A DNA stretch of 64,000 nucleotides, taken from the NCBI RefSeq assembly GCF_016859285.1, contig NC_053406.1, forward strand, positions 15,641,001-15,705,000. Direction: 5' to 3'. The number at the start of each line of letters is the position of its first letter. Position 1 is the stretch's first letter. The notes beneath the pieces were generated by a model, which saw nothing but the letters and a program-made list of their open reading frames with translations, did not search any database and was not told where the DNA came from. Made by a program: the position numbers and the translations under genes. The DNA is from Xiphias gladius. Lineage: Eukaryota; Chordata; Actinopteri; Istiophoriformes; Xiphiidae. Of this stretch, positions 45,787-58,451 are shown in pieces.

Positions 45787-46700
45787 GAAGTGTTGACTGT
45801 TGGACATTTGGAATTACAAAGGACGGCGACACAACTTTCTAATTTTGCCTCAGTACAGAGTGGATTTGAAAAGAATCCATCATCATGTGATTGAAGTGTA
45901 GACTTTCAGCTTTAATTCAACGGGTTTAACGAGATTTATCACATTAACTGTTTTGGAATTACAGGCATTGTTAGACATAGTCAACAACATAGTCAACAAC
46001 ACAATTCTAAATATAAGGATTACTTTAATACTTGGATGGAAAGTCAGTGACTGCCTGAAGTCTGGAACCAATGGACATCATATATACTGTCACACACACA
46101 CACACACACACACATATAGATAGATAGATAGATATTATAATATTATAAGCGTGTTTGTACAGATATGACTGCATGCATATCAGATATTTTAATAATAACT
46201 GTATATAATATAAATAATATTTATTATTTTTACTTTGAAAACAAATAAATAAATAAGATTCTGTATTAAGGGGGATAAAGAAATTCAAGATTTTGTGTGA
46301 TTAAATAACTTTCTTCATGTTTCGCTTAGCCTAGATGAGTAGAATATTTGTAATCCATAAAATTCGAAAAATATTTTCTTATACAGTGTACAGTATATAG
46401 TATTTATGGGGCATAACTGACTCAGTTTTATTGTAAATTTACAATACATGATCGTACAGTGAAAAGCAGTGATAGTCCCAACAGGCTACACACAGGAAAT
46501 GTATAAATAAGATAAAGACATTAAATTAGAATAGGTAAAAAAATAAAAATAAAAAATTAGAGCAAGGTAGAATAGGACTGAAGAAAAAAGATAAACTATA
46601 TTTACAAAGGAAATATGCAAACAGAGACACACATATTCATATATACGAAGGTACTACATATTCGGGCAAAAACAGTGCAAGAGAGGCTCTTATTTTGAAA
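45787..46700. other. ppp2r1b-med29 intergenic DNA
   Basis: AT-rich. Contains a CA repeat at about 46091-46112 running into a GATA repeat at about 46115-46133, and AT-rich DNA at 46390-46680 that looks like an old interspersed repeat. No exon seen. Confidence 0.65.
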
Positions 46701-46725
46701 ACAAGGAACCAGATATTTTACTCTT

Positions 46726-46732
46726 CTTCCGG
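46726..46732 (-). promoter_or_regulatory. ETS-type core motif upstream of med29
   Basis: CTTCCGG (CCGGAAG on the - strand) lies about 24 bp before the med29 ATG within a pyrimidine-rich tract. ETS sites at or near the start are typical of TATA-less housekeeping promoters. A role here is inferred. Confidence 0.35.
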
Positions 46733-46755
46733 CGTGTGAGTCGGTTCTGGTCAAG

Positions 46756-46917
46756 ATGGCTTCTCAGCAACAACAGCCCGGTGGGCCGATTTCTCAGCCT
46801 GGATTACAACAGCCCACTTCAATACAACAGCAACAGCAGCAGTTGAGCCAACAGCAAGACTTTGATCCAGTTCATAGATTTAAGATGCTTATTCCGCAGC
46901 TGAAGGAGAGTCTGCAG
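46756..46917 (+). CDS. med29: med29 exon 1
   Basis: 54 codons: Gln-rich N-terminus, then DFDPVHRFKMLIPQLKESLQ. Donor CAG|GTAAC, phase 0. Confidence 0.96.
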
Positions 46918-48446
46918 GTAACATCGAGCTGAAAAAAGGAAATCGAACAAGCCCAAAACATCTGGTCACAATAGCTAAAGTTGGTTTGTCAACGATGTCA
47001 AAGTCCAACTACTGTAGTTTCACAGATAAATTAAAGATCTGCAGCGGTGTACTTTGAACGTCTTGCTTTATTTTTCATTCTCAGAATGTAATGAAGATTG
47101 CATCCCTGAATTTGGCCCATAACACGTCGATAGACAACGGCATGTGAGTGGTCCGGCCGGGGCAACTTTACAGCAATGCTCCTGACGAAAGGGTGTTTCT
47201 GGTGTTTCAATGAGCCTGTTGTTTCTTCTGTTACAGCAAAAGCAGCGACGCCTCTGTTCAGCGCTTTGACAAAAGCCTAGAGGAGTTTTATGCCCTTTGC
47301 GATCAACTGGAGCTGTGTTTGGTAAGACTTTAGATAGATAAATGGATAGACTACTTGGTTAATCCCAAAGGGAAATTTCAGCGTTACAGCAGCCACTCAA
47401 CATAAATCACAAAAACTATGATTAAAGAAAAAATAAAATAGAGTAAAATAAAATATATGAAAAAATAAAACAATAAAAATAGAATAAAGACTAAAGATGA
47501 AACCATAACAAAGCTATACAATGTGCTCCATACATGCTGTACAATGATATTCATATACTCTAATACACTGTTAGTGTAAGTCAAAACACTCAAGTTAAAC
47601 ACTCAGTCACAGTCAAAGATACTGTGGAAGCAGGGCATTTATTGTCCTTTCACTGAATAGAGGCATTCATTGACATCCTCAGCTGACATAAAGGACTTTC
47701 CCTGCTTTATTTACTTCTCGATTTTTGTATTCCTTCAATTACATCATTTATTTTCTGTAAACAATTAAAACTTTACTCCTTAAAAGCTAAATGTAACTTT
47801 ATCACTACATTCAATAGGTGGGAGGAGCGTCCCTCTTCTTGCCAACCCTAACCTAAAAGAAATATTCAACCTATGTCTATCCTTATGTGTTTGTGCTTGC
47901 TACATATTCAAAAACTTTTAAATGAACACGCAGATGAACAGAGCCTTTCTATAACATAGGCTATTAACAAATGCAAAGATGCATCAAGACAAGGCTAAAA
48001 GTGAGTGAAACAGCCCTTTTATAGAATACGAGTAGTGTTTTTGATCCTGTGGTCTAAATGTTGTTTGGGAGACATTCCCAACTTTATCTTCAACAAACAA
48101 ATGTTATCAGTCAAACCGTAACACTTAGCCCACATCCCTGTGTAACACACATATCAAACCCACTGCGCCTACACTTAAAATGGACTACACAGTCTCGGAT
48201 TTTCTCTCCTCTGCGCAGCGGTTGGCGTACGAGTGCCTTTCCCAGAGCATTGACAGCGCCAAGCATTCGCCCAACCTGGTCCCGACAGCCACCAAGCCGG
48301 ACACAGTGCAGACGGAGTCCATGTCTTACGCCCAGTACCTCGGCATGATCAAGTCTCAGATCTCCTGCGCCAAAGATATCCACAACGCTTTGCTGGAGTG
48401 TTCCAAGAAGATCGCAGGAAAGGAACAGCCTCAGGGAACCATGTAG
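46756..48446 (+). CDS. med29: med29, Mediator complex subunit 29
   Basis: Subunit of the Mediator head/tail interface (orthologue of Drosophila Intersex), which links activators to RNA polymerase II. Four exons, 46756-46917, 47085-47143, 47237-47321 and 48219-48446, join in frame to 177 codons plus TAG. N-terminus MASQQQQPGG is Gln-rich, followed by QQDFDPVHRFKMLIPQLKES, QRFDKSLEEFYALCDQLEL, AYECLSQSIDSAKHSPNLVP and SQISCAKDIHNALLECSKK, all aligned with human MED29. The Gln tract is shorter than the Gln/Pro/Ala-rich human N-terminus. Divergent from ppp2r1b, convergent with mlf1. AAG-ATG-GCT context supports the chosen start. Confidence 0.97.
47085..47143 (+). CDS. med29: med29 exon 2
   Basis: Encodes NVMKIASLNLAHNTSIDNG plus two bases of an Ile codon, matching the IDNGQKSSD region of human MED29. 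Acceptor TCTCAG, donor CAT|GTGAG. Confidence 0.93.
47237..47321 (+). CDS. med29: med29 exon 3
   Basis: Encodes KSSDASVQRFDKSLEEFYAL CDQLELCL. Acceptor TTACAG, donor TTG|GTAAG, ends in phase 0. Confidence 0.96.
47330..47412. repeat. LINE-type 3' end fragment in med29 intron
   Basis: TAGATAGATAAATGGATAGA followed by AATCCCAAAGGGAAATTTCA and GCGTTACAGCAGCC. This combination resembles the 3' end of teleost LINE-like repeats as I remember them. Only a short fragment is present, with no open frame. Confidence 0.5.
48219..48446 (+). CDS. med29: med29 exon 4 (stop)
   Basis: Encodes RLAYECLSQSIDSAKHSPNL on to KIAGKEQPQGTM and TAG. Acceptor GCGCAG. The exon follows an 897-bp intron that contains a LINE-like 3' fragment. 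Confidence 0.97.
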   Translation, partial: RLAYECLSQSIDSAKHSPNLVPTATKPDTVQTESMSYAQYLGMIKSQISCAKDIHNALLECSKKIAGKEQPQGTM

Positions 48447-48760
48447 ACCTTTGACCGACTTTTCCAAGTCTTTCTGCATCTGGTGACTTTTTTGAGGAAG
48501 ATGATGGATTTCATATTTGGGGCTGTCCCATTTACAGATCTCGGTTTAGCGCTACAATATTCTTGTGTATTTAGTTTTGATTATTTTATTTTTTTTAATA
48601 ATTTATGTTTCTTGTAAGAGCTGTGTAAATATTTCCAACAAACAGTCATGTTCTGAGATGACCAGGAGGTGGTGGCAGAGTTGTACTTGCCACCTAAATA
48701 CTCACAGGTCTTTTGTAGCTTATTTTTATTGAACATTAAAACCTTTCTACATATACTGAC
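48447..48760 (+). other. med29: med29 3' UTR
   Basis: Follows the TAG. ATTAAA at 48735-48740 is a plausible polyadenylation signal variant, which would end the transcript at about 48755-48765. Confidence 0.55.
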
Positions 48761-49859
48761 GTTTTCTCCTTATTCAAGATGTGTAAAGGAGGACTGGTCT
48801 ATCAATAACATCTTTAACTGATGAGGAGGACGTAATGTTAAAGTGTGATTCATGAGGGAAAAAAAAAAAAATCCAATCAGTGACAGTAAAATAAGGGGAA
48901 AATTACCAAAGAAAATCCGCTGCTAAATGTTCATAGTTCTAAGTTGTAAAGAATCCTTTTATTCAACTGTGCAGGTAAATTACCACACAGCGTTAATTTG
49001 ACCATTTTATCTTATTTTTCTTCAGTAAAGTTTTATAAGATTTAAAACTTAAAAAAGATCTGATTTAACTCCTATTGAAGCAGCAGTGTTGGTGTAGTGA
49101 GGCAACAGAATAGTAGCCTGGTAACACCTGGGGGAATTTGAATATTAGACTGATTAAACTTTTTTTTTTGGGGGGGGGTTAATAAATAGTGCAATCCCTT
49201 TACAAAGATTCATACACTCACAAGTTTAAATGATTTATTTCTTTCCATATGTGACCGATTTTATTCCCCCCGTCACATGACAAGTGAGAGAGGTATGAGT
49301 TTGACCACTGAGATAATTTCTAACATGCTGAGAAGTTCTTTTGAATGGCTCATCTTCCATGTTACATAAACATACTAAGGAGACAGGAAACATAACACTA
49401 ATCACACTTTGGCCCTTGTGCTCTGTATTCCTGGACTGAGAACGCAGCTTACACTTGGAGCCTTGTTGAGCTATATATTGGTCAGAGGCTCCTCAGTTCG
49501 CTCCGATCATATGTTGAAGCTAAGGGATTAATGAAGTCTGATACACAAGCACGTGAGAGGGGAGTGTGTTGGGCTTGCAGCTGCGTAACATCTCAGACCA
49601 ATCTGAGTTACTGACAAGTGCTTAGATCCAAAAATACTACCCTGGGCCACTACCAAACAGGCACACTAAGAGGTTCATCACAATGCAGGCTCACACTCTC
49701 AAATCCTCTCTAGGCCTACTCTAACATACAAACAGTAAAAGATGTTCAGTAACAGTTATTCAGCATTTTTACGTAGAGACTAACTTCTTCTGTTCTTCAT
49801 TTTCAGTGAATATTAAGGCGAACCCGGTTTGGGGCTGATTAAAAACAGAACACCAGATT
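48761..49859. other. med29-mlf1 intergenic DNA
   Basis: About 1.1 kb between two convergent 3' ends. AT-rich, with a T9G9 run at about 49161. Nothing else recognised. Confidence 0.6.
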
Positions 49860-51023
49860 AATCTTCATATTTTCACATTTTTATTTTCAGACAATAGTCA
49901 TGTGTTGACACAGGACTTTTTTTTTTTTTTAAACCTTGAAAAAAATATACAAGAACAAAGCTCGAATTATTGAGAATAATCCAGACGTTGTCAAGAGTTT
50001 GTGCCATGCAGCACAGAGTCATCAGATGAAAAACAAGAGAAACCAAAGTAACAATATAAAAAGGGAAGAGTATTATTTTTCTTTTTACAAAGATTACAGC
50101 AGATAAAATACATATATCTAGAACATCACGTACTAGACAATATAATTACAAAAAGACAATTTAGACATTGTCTAAGTGCATTAGTGGATTTCAAACAAAC
50201 AATAAATGACTAATTTTGTGTCTTCTTGCAGTATGAAAATGACAATGTGAGAAACAGATGAAATCATCCGAGTATCTTACCTAGAGCAACTTCTATTCAT
50301 CTGATGCAAAATGATATAAATTAAATGCTCTGTGACTGTTAATGTGTAATGATATAAGCGGTGCCTATGGCCTCACATATTAATGTACCTCTTACACTGT
50401 ATGAGTTTATTTTAATGTGTTTCAACATCATTATATCCATAGAAATACTAATGACGCTTTTAGTTTCCTGGTCGATGTGAAGGATTAAGGACCCTTTGTA
50501 CCTTTATTGTAATGTTCTATGACTGCATGAAAGTATTAATACTGTTAAAAGTATTATACCACTAATTTTACATGTTCCACAGCCAACACACTACATTTCA
50601 TTCCTGTCAACCATTCTCCAAAGCATACCATAGGATTTGAGATATTTTTAGTGCATCGCCAAACCTCGTGTCTTGTCATCTTTATGTTTTTAAACTCAAG
50701 TGTGAACTGTGCTAAGATATTAACAGTGACATGGGAGGAGTAATTTGATCCCTGAAAAGCAGAATAAATGTCCACTGCAAGGGGGCAGCCATCTTCAGCA
50801 GGTCTCAATTCTCAGCAAGTTGTTTTTCATATTGTGCAGTAGGCTTTGGAAAATGGGCGGCAGTAATGTAAAAGGTATAGTCTCTTAAAAGTTTTTATAT
50901 CTGGGTCAGTGCCTGATTCTGTCTATCTTGTTGATGAAACCAGGGTCTGTGTGTGGGTACAGAGCACCAGAGTGTACTCTACAATGCTTGAAAAGACTTT
51001 AATACGCACACAAACAGATGGTT
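49860..51023 (-). other. mlf1: mlf1 3' UTR
   Basis: Runs from the mlf1 stop to the - strand AATAAA at 49880-49885, giving about 1.15 kb of untranslated sequence. AT-rich, with no other coding signal. Confidence 0.6.
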
Positions 51024-51090
51024 TTACTGCTTTGTCGAGCCCAAGCCTTTCATGTTGCTTTTACCCATCGCCTTGCCGTCTGATTGGTCT
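51024..51090 (-). CDS. mlf1: mlf1 exon 8 (stop)
   Basis: Encodes RDQSDGKAMGKSNMKGLGST KQ and TAA. The basic Lys/Ser-rich end resembles the mammalian tail (GSSVKSNKK). Acceptor CCACAG; frame agrees with exon 7. Confidence 0.85.
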
Positions 51091-54000
51091 CTGTGGAAGA
51101 TACAAAACTAAGTAAATAATCACCATTCAAAGGCTAAATTAATTGCAGTATCAAAACATAAGAACAATCTGCTCAACAAAGTATTCTGTATGTGTCTGCT
51201 TTCAGTGTCTCCCGCTTGTTTGTCATCTGATCCTCATCTGCAGATGCTGGCCTTTCTTCAACAGTAAATGTGGGCTGAGCTTATCATACTGACCTGTGGG
51301 CCGGCTCAGGACCGGGGAGGGCTGCACGGTGAACAGCACGGGGTCGGGCTTCCTCCAGGCGAGACGTGGGGCCAGATGGTTGGAACTTGGACACCTCCTG
51401 CTGCCACTCATCGTCAAAAGACTGTGCTTCAGCTGCGGATGGAGGATCAGGATCATATTAGGCATCATTCTGGCTGTGGACTGATGGCATAGAAAGACCT
51501 AGATAGTAGATCTTACAGTAGAATAATGCTGTATTCAGTTGGCTGGTCTACTTAATGAATGCCCCGAACATGTATGATCTGAACACACACTATTCCACTG
51601 AGCAAGTCAGACATATGAAAAATGCTGAAGGGCCAAAAATGGTTCTAAACCTATGGCTGGGTAATGTACCAGTATTTACTGTCATTAGTGTCTTGGTTTT
51701 TAAATACTGTGAATCATTATACATAATTTAACAGTCGAAATGAGAAACTGCAATGCGAGATTACTCGATGATCTCTGAAATAGCTCCTTCATGCATTCAC
51801 ATTTTTGAATAGTGCAACAAATATGGCTGGACCCTCTACATTTATGGAGCAAACGTGCGTTGCTACTGCAACGACTCAATGCACTCGATCACTTCAACAT
51901 ACATTCATCCATATTCTGAAAGTCCTGGTTGAACTCCTTCTCTCCTGTTTTCTTGTTGTATTTCTTCTCAACAACATGTCCCCTGTCCTGGATGTGGTGA
52001 CCAATCGACATCTTCTCCAGACCACTCTCGGAGTCTTTAACTGCTTGCCGGGTCTCCTTGATCTGGTGATAAAATATTATTAAACCCATTAGACACATCA
52101 GTCGGTCCATGAAGAAGCTCGGGAACCCCCCGAAATGATTTATGGTACACCTTAATAGAACAGAGCCACTGTGAGTCAAGTTTATTTGTGATAATGTTCT
52201 CACAAGGAAAAGCCAGGGAGAAGTTATCACCATGACCACCCTGGAAGGATCGAGTGAGTCTTCTACAGACATATTTACTTCTCCAAGCTCAGTGAATTGG
52301 ACTGTGCTCTAATGTACTGTGATATAATATCGTGACACATCTGATAGGGTACTTACCCCTCCGGGGGCACGGCGTGTCGATGAGGTCGCCTGGAAGACCT
52401 TGGGAGGCTCATTTCCAACCTTTGAATATGTCATGATTGATGAAGAGCTGAATGAGTGGGTGTTTGAATCTGTGGACACGTTCTCCTGGAACACAAACAC
52501 GAACACACACTGTTAAGAAAATACAGTTTATGTACCACGTAAGTGTGAGAAAGCAGCAAAACAAAAGGAAGAGAACACAAAATCATTATGAGAGTAAACT
52601 CACAAAGTTTCGGTGCATCTCCTGCATCCTGTTTCTCATGTTGGCCATCACATTGTCGAACATGCTGAAAGGGTTCCTCATCATGTCCTGCAAAGGCCAG
52701 TAGAGTTGAATGGCTGGGCTCATATGCCATCTGGTGACTAGGCATTATCAGCTCATAATCAACTCCACCATGTGTACAAACACACATGCACAGAATACAG
52801 TGTGCTAAACGTGTCTTACATGTGAGCTGCCTGGGACACTGTAACCAGGACATTCACATTTTATCACTTCACCATATGCAAGATAGTGACATACATAACA
52901 AAACTAGAAACCAAGTCCAACATGCACATACAGATGGTTTTTATGTCTTTGGTTCAGGGTTTTTCTTTCATAGAGAATTTAATGGTGGTTAACTTGCTCC
53001 AATACTGTGGTGCTTTTAGAAAAAAAACAGACCATGCCGTCAATGACAATAAAACTTGTTTTAAAAGTACTGCGTTATATGCATCAGCTTTACTGCATTT
53101 TGATAGAGGTTGGATTAATTGCAGGGCATTTAACGGGTAAGATGATCTGGAAAAAATATTGCTTGTAATATTTGTTGATGAACTTGTAGACTGTATTAAA
53201 AAAAGAAAACAAATTTTAAATCACTGTGATTATTATATGCAGTGCAATGCACCTCATGGAAGAATTCCTGTAGGTCAACGCTGAGGAAAAACCTTTGCCT
53301 CATTTTGAGATAAAAAAAAAAAACAAACAACCCTGTACACCACTCTAGTCAGTCATACGTGTCGCCATAAGATGCCATCGATCACCACACATTCAACAGT
53401 GTGAACTACTGACAACAGTACATATTAGATCATGCAAACCTCAGAAAACAACCCACTGGTGATTCAACATTCTGGTCACAGTGTTTCAACAAGAATTCTT
53501 TAAGTGTGGCAGTAGTGTATGTACTTTTTTGAGAAGGATGTAATGACAGGTTAGTTGTGGGCAAAATGTTCCCTAAATTCTGCAAATTACTTGTTATTCT
53601 CATAGTAGTTATTTAAAGTGATCTATTTAACATTTCAACTTAATGCCCTATTCTACAGTATGTAGAACAGACATTTGCTTGTAATGCGATTTTGGCTCCT
53701 GGACTATACTAAAATTTAACCAACTTTAAAAAAAAAAAAAAACAACCCTTATCCTGGCCTGAGGGTAGACACATTAACATGCCATTAATGTACCTGTAAA
53801 AAATCCTGATAATTGGTAAAGATTGGCCATTTAGAGCATGTAGGCAGACCCATGGAAGCTATTGTCTGTTTCCGTTGGATCCCTTATCTTTGCTTCAGCA
53901 ATACTGTATTTATCTTGGTGAAAACCTCTGCTTTATGTAAGGAGTTGACTTAATGTTTGATGTTATGCGTGGGCGTTCTCTATTCCCAAATTAATGAATA

Positions 54001-56137
54001 TGTAATCAAACAAATTTCTGGCAAAAATAAGTAACCTCACTAACTTCTTCACCTTTAGTCTCTGTGGAGAGATGGAACTTTAAATACACTGTTTAACATT
54101 AAGAAGATATCATTTTATCCTTCTTAATTCAAACTTTTCTATACACTACAGTTGCTACTACACTAGTGTACTTTTACAGCCTACACATCCTGTGGGTGAA
54201 GTGTTGGTGGACTCAAAGAGTATAGGTAAGAAGTGAGCAAAGTTCCAGTTAGGTTTCCAGTTAAACCTTTCTGTAACTGAGTAAAATGATTGCTTTGCTG
54301 GCAATATGATGATGAGAAATAACAATATTTTGTACATCGAATGGCGTGACGGTGTAAATTTGGCGTGAATGTAGAGGAAACACTGTGACCACTTTACTGA
54401 CCACTTCTAGGTCAATAATTAACGGGCAGACTCAGATATAGAGTTAAAGCATGCACTTTGTCAGTATGGGTTTCCCATATGATAGTGTAGATGGAAGGCA
54501 GAGGACTCTACTGACCGTGCTGTCAGTACTGCCAAATGGCAACAATGACCGGCTCATATCCTGAGGATTCAAACAATATCATTTTAGCAACACAGCATAG
54601 TATTGTATTTGGATAGCATGGTACCCTCTCAAACAAACAAACAAACACACACAAATCATGTAGACTTTTGGCATGTTTGCTGTGGTTGTTGCCAGTTAGT
54701 TGTTAGGGTGTCTTACATCGGTCACTAAGCCCTTGACACAGCTACGAAGAGATCTCCGCATGACCTTAAACACGACCCTTCAAGGCCATGAACCCTCTGG
54801 GAGTGCAGCCACCAAGGAGTGACAGCCTTCAGTCAGACCCTGTGTTCTCTCAGCCAAAACCGCAGGTGTTTATGACCCTGCGGCCCTGGATAAGCATCTC
54901 AACAGCCATCGCTATGTATGTGTGTCTATGTGTGTGTGTATTTTCTGGGGTTGTGATTCGCAGGGGTATTGTGCATAATCAGTGGGGTGTTGAATGACTT
55001 GTGTTCCATGTGTAATTGGGTCGCATTGCCAGAGATTAGCGTGGGTTTAACACTGAAACTGAGCTTCATTCTAGGAAGGCTGCACTGGGCTGGGTGGACC
55101 AGCCAGGACAGGGATCTAACAGGGGGTCGAGGGGTCCAAGGCTGCTCTCTCAGCTCTTTTCAAAGGTCAAGCTGATGTAAAATGCTCCTGACCAGCATCT
55201 ATGAAGCCTCACAGCCAATTTTATCCCAGAGTGGCATCTATGAACTAATAAATGCCAGTTACATATCTGCCAGCATTATATTTAGAATGGGGTTGAGTAG
55301 AGGAGAGATTGTGGGTGCAAACTGAGGAACGTAGACCCGATGGTCTTTAACACATTATTTTAGGCTGTCTGGACTACTGCAGATTGACGACCTCTTTTCA
55401 ATCTCTCGGTCTCAATCTGACACTGAACCTGCCACTGTGTCCTGTGTCCAGGCTGCTCCTGCCCCTGGGGGAGCTATGGGTTACACCACAGGGGACATCT
55501 ACTGTAGATATAACTCATACTTAAAAAGGAAAAGTGAGGTTGTGCTGTAAATGCTTAGATCCTGTACAAACCTCAGTGGTACATCGCCAGGCAGTTGGAG
55601 TCTTTTTGTAATATTTGTGCAGTTGGAGTCTTTTTGTAATATTTGTGCAGTTGGAGTCTTTTTGTAATATTTGTGCTCTTGGAGCCAGAAGACCACAGAG
55701 AAGATGAGAAGGTACTGAAACTGATTGTGGTGAATGATGTTTTTAAAGCTGCTATAGGTTACTAAGGGGTTTAGGAACTGCTTAATTTCAACCTGCCTCC
55801 AAAGCAGGAGGAAATGCTGACATAGAGACATATGACGTTATCAGCCACCATTCTTGCTCAGTACAAACTACAGAATCAAAGAGAGTACATTTAACTCATA
55901 ATGATTCTTGATAGTAATTCGACAGTACTTTTATAAACAAGTGCCCAGATGAATGAAAAGGATGAAAGGTGATATGAACCAGGTAGTGGATATTGGCAAG
56001 AGACTGGGAAATGTGAGCACTCATAGCAGGCTTGGTAGGTAATATGTGGCTTATTTTCTCACTGGGAATCTAATGCTTAGCAAGCTAATACAAGAAGTAT
56101 AAGCCTTCCAGCATTATGTGGCCAATATGGGTGTGCA

Positions 56138-56168
<31 letters not shown>

Positions 56169-58409
56169 ACATGCAAGCCAGCGTGTCTGGGTTATTTTGC
56201 ATGCTGTGACTTTGTGTAGCAGTGCTTGTGAGCATGTTTCAAAACTGTATGTGGGTTTGTACATGTATGTTTGTGTGAACATTTGTGACTGTGATACTGG
56301 AGAGCAGTATGAGAGTGAGCTGTCTGTCATCTAGCTGCTAATGCACCAGCACTGCCAAGGCACGTTCTGCCAAACAGATGGACCAAAAGAGCAACAATTA
56401 GAAGACAGAGTGTCCACGACATCCGCACACATGCCTTTACAAAGCCACAAACACAGCACCAGAGCTTCAGCCCTCTGACCACTGCTGGGCACCAAAAGAC
56501 TGATGCTTATCCTCAGATAAATGTAAAAAGTGTAAGTGGTAATTCAGTTAGCCTTAATTTCATGTATCCTACCATACAGTAGGTTTTCTTTTTGTTTGTG
56601 ACTATTAACAAAGCAGTTTATGGAGCAGAAGCCTATAGAAATCTTGAAACATATACTAAAACAGAACATTACTCCTAACATTAGATTACATGATTTGTTT
56701 GGCTGTTTGTTTGGATTTTACAGTGTAGCTCCATTTCACCCACTGTCATTGAGGTCATTAGTAAAGTACTCAGAGCCCCTCCTCAGCTGGCATTAGCTAG
56801 TTAATGGCATGACGCTTATAAAGAGAAAGCAGGTTGCTGGCTATTGAGGCTAGGCTTCTGATGAACGTCATTATCAAGGATAAATATACAGGCTCTCATG
56901 AGGTAGTGGGATTAAAGCAGGTGACAGGGACTAAATTTGACTTAGCAGGGATAAATTAGCAGTAGAGGGGGTGATCTGGGAAAGGTTAACAGGTGCAATA
57001 TAGCAGACTAAAACTTGCTTTTGGTCTGCTATATTATTTTGGTCTGCTTGCCTTTTCCTTACAAGCCTACATAATTAACATCAAAAGTTTCCAGAGCAAA
57101 CCATTGATCCAGGATTGCTTTCTAACTATTATAACTTGAGCACTTATTGCAAGTCCACAGCTTTTACAGCCTTATTCTTGCCTAATGCAACATAGGTGTA
57201 TAAAATCAAAGACTTATGGGGAAGTTGTTAGACGTATTTGAAGACAAACTGTATTTTAAGTTAACCTGAAAACTGGGCCAACTAGATTGAAATCAAAATA
57301 AACTTATTTTCAGCAGCAGCTCATATAAGCAGAGCAAAGCACAATTCTCTGGGGCCCAATTGGTGTGAGTGTTAAAGAAGTCGGTACGTGTATTCGCAAG
57401 AAAGCAGTGTGTCAGTGGAACAATGCCCTATAAATAGGACTCCTCAGAGCTAGATATAACTGTCCAGAGAGGCCAAAGGGGTTGCCCTTCCTCTAAACCA
57501 GAGACTCACATGACCCCATACCTCAGTTAGTGGTGCTCCAGTTTCACTGCCAGTGGCCAGCCTCCACTATAGCCTTAGTAACCTTAGCACTTCCTCCAAA
57601 CACTAATCATCTGCGGTTTATAAGCCCATGAGCAGTGGACAGAGAGGGTTGTAAGGTGTATGAGCGAACTGCTGAAGCAGGGGCTTCATCCTTCATCCCA
57701 TATAGACCAAAATGATATGTTTGTAGGTTAGTCAGTCATGGATATACACACATAACGATACTGTAACATACTCAGTAGAGCTTTCTTGCCTATTACTTTA
57801 GTCCACACGTAGACAACAACACTTTAAAATGAGTGCTTCTTGAAATGCATGTTCTCACCCTGTGTTCGTCCCTCAGTGCCAGGGATGAGCTAGGATGTTC
57901 TGCCATGTCGTGACCACGGCTTCTCCCATCCATTATACTGGGCATTAAGGGCCCGCCGGATGGCTCAGAGAAGCTACGCATCATCTGCCGCATATGTTCC
58001 CTGTGAGCCCGGAATGGATCCCTATTGGAGAGGAAGAGGAAGAGGAGGTAAAGACAAAGTGAGCCCTAGCATTCACTGAGCAAGATGAGGCCGACAACAG
58101 CAAACCATTACAAAAGTCCCTGGAGATTAAAAAAAAAAGGAAAAAGAAAAGGATGACAATGTCTTTACACTAAGCGCACACTAAGCGCTTAGTTCCTATA
58201 TTTGAGAATAACTCCTATCTCCTACACCAGCTCATTAAAGCTGGAGCTCATTAAGGATAAATTCTTCAATGAACACAACACACTGAAATAAGAAGCACCC
58301 CTAAAATAATTTCAGCCACCCTTACACTCGCCTTGGAAGTCGGGTCAAGTGTGGCCAAACTAACTCAGCAGGTGTTCACACATGCAATAAGTCAAAGTGA
58401 CTGTAGAAC

Positions 58410-58451
<42 letters not shown>

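Noticed and set aside
54788-54997. Extra mlf1-region exon suggested by a GC-richer open frame
   Set aside because: It is on the strand opposite to mlf1, contains no MLF motif and lacks matching splice sites.
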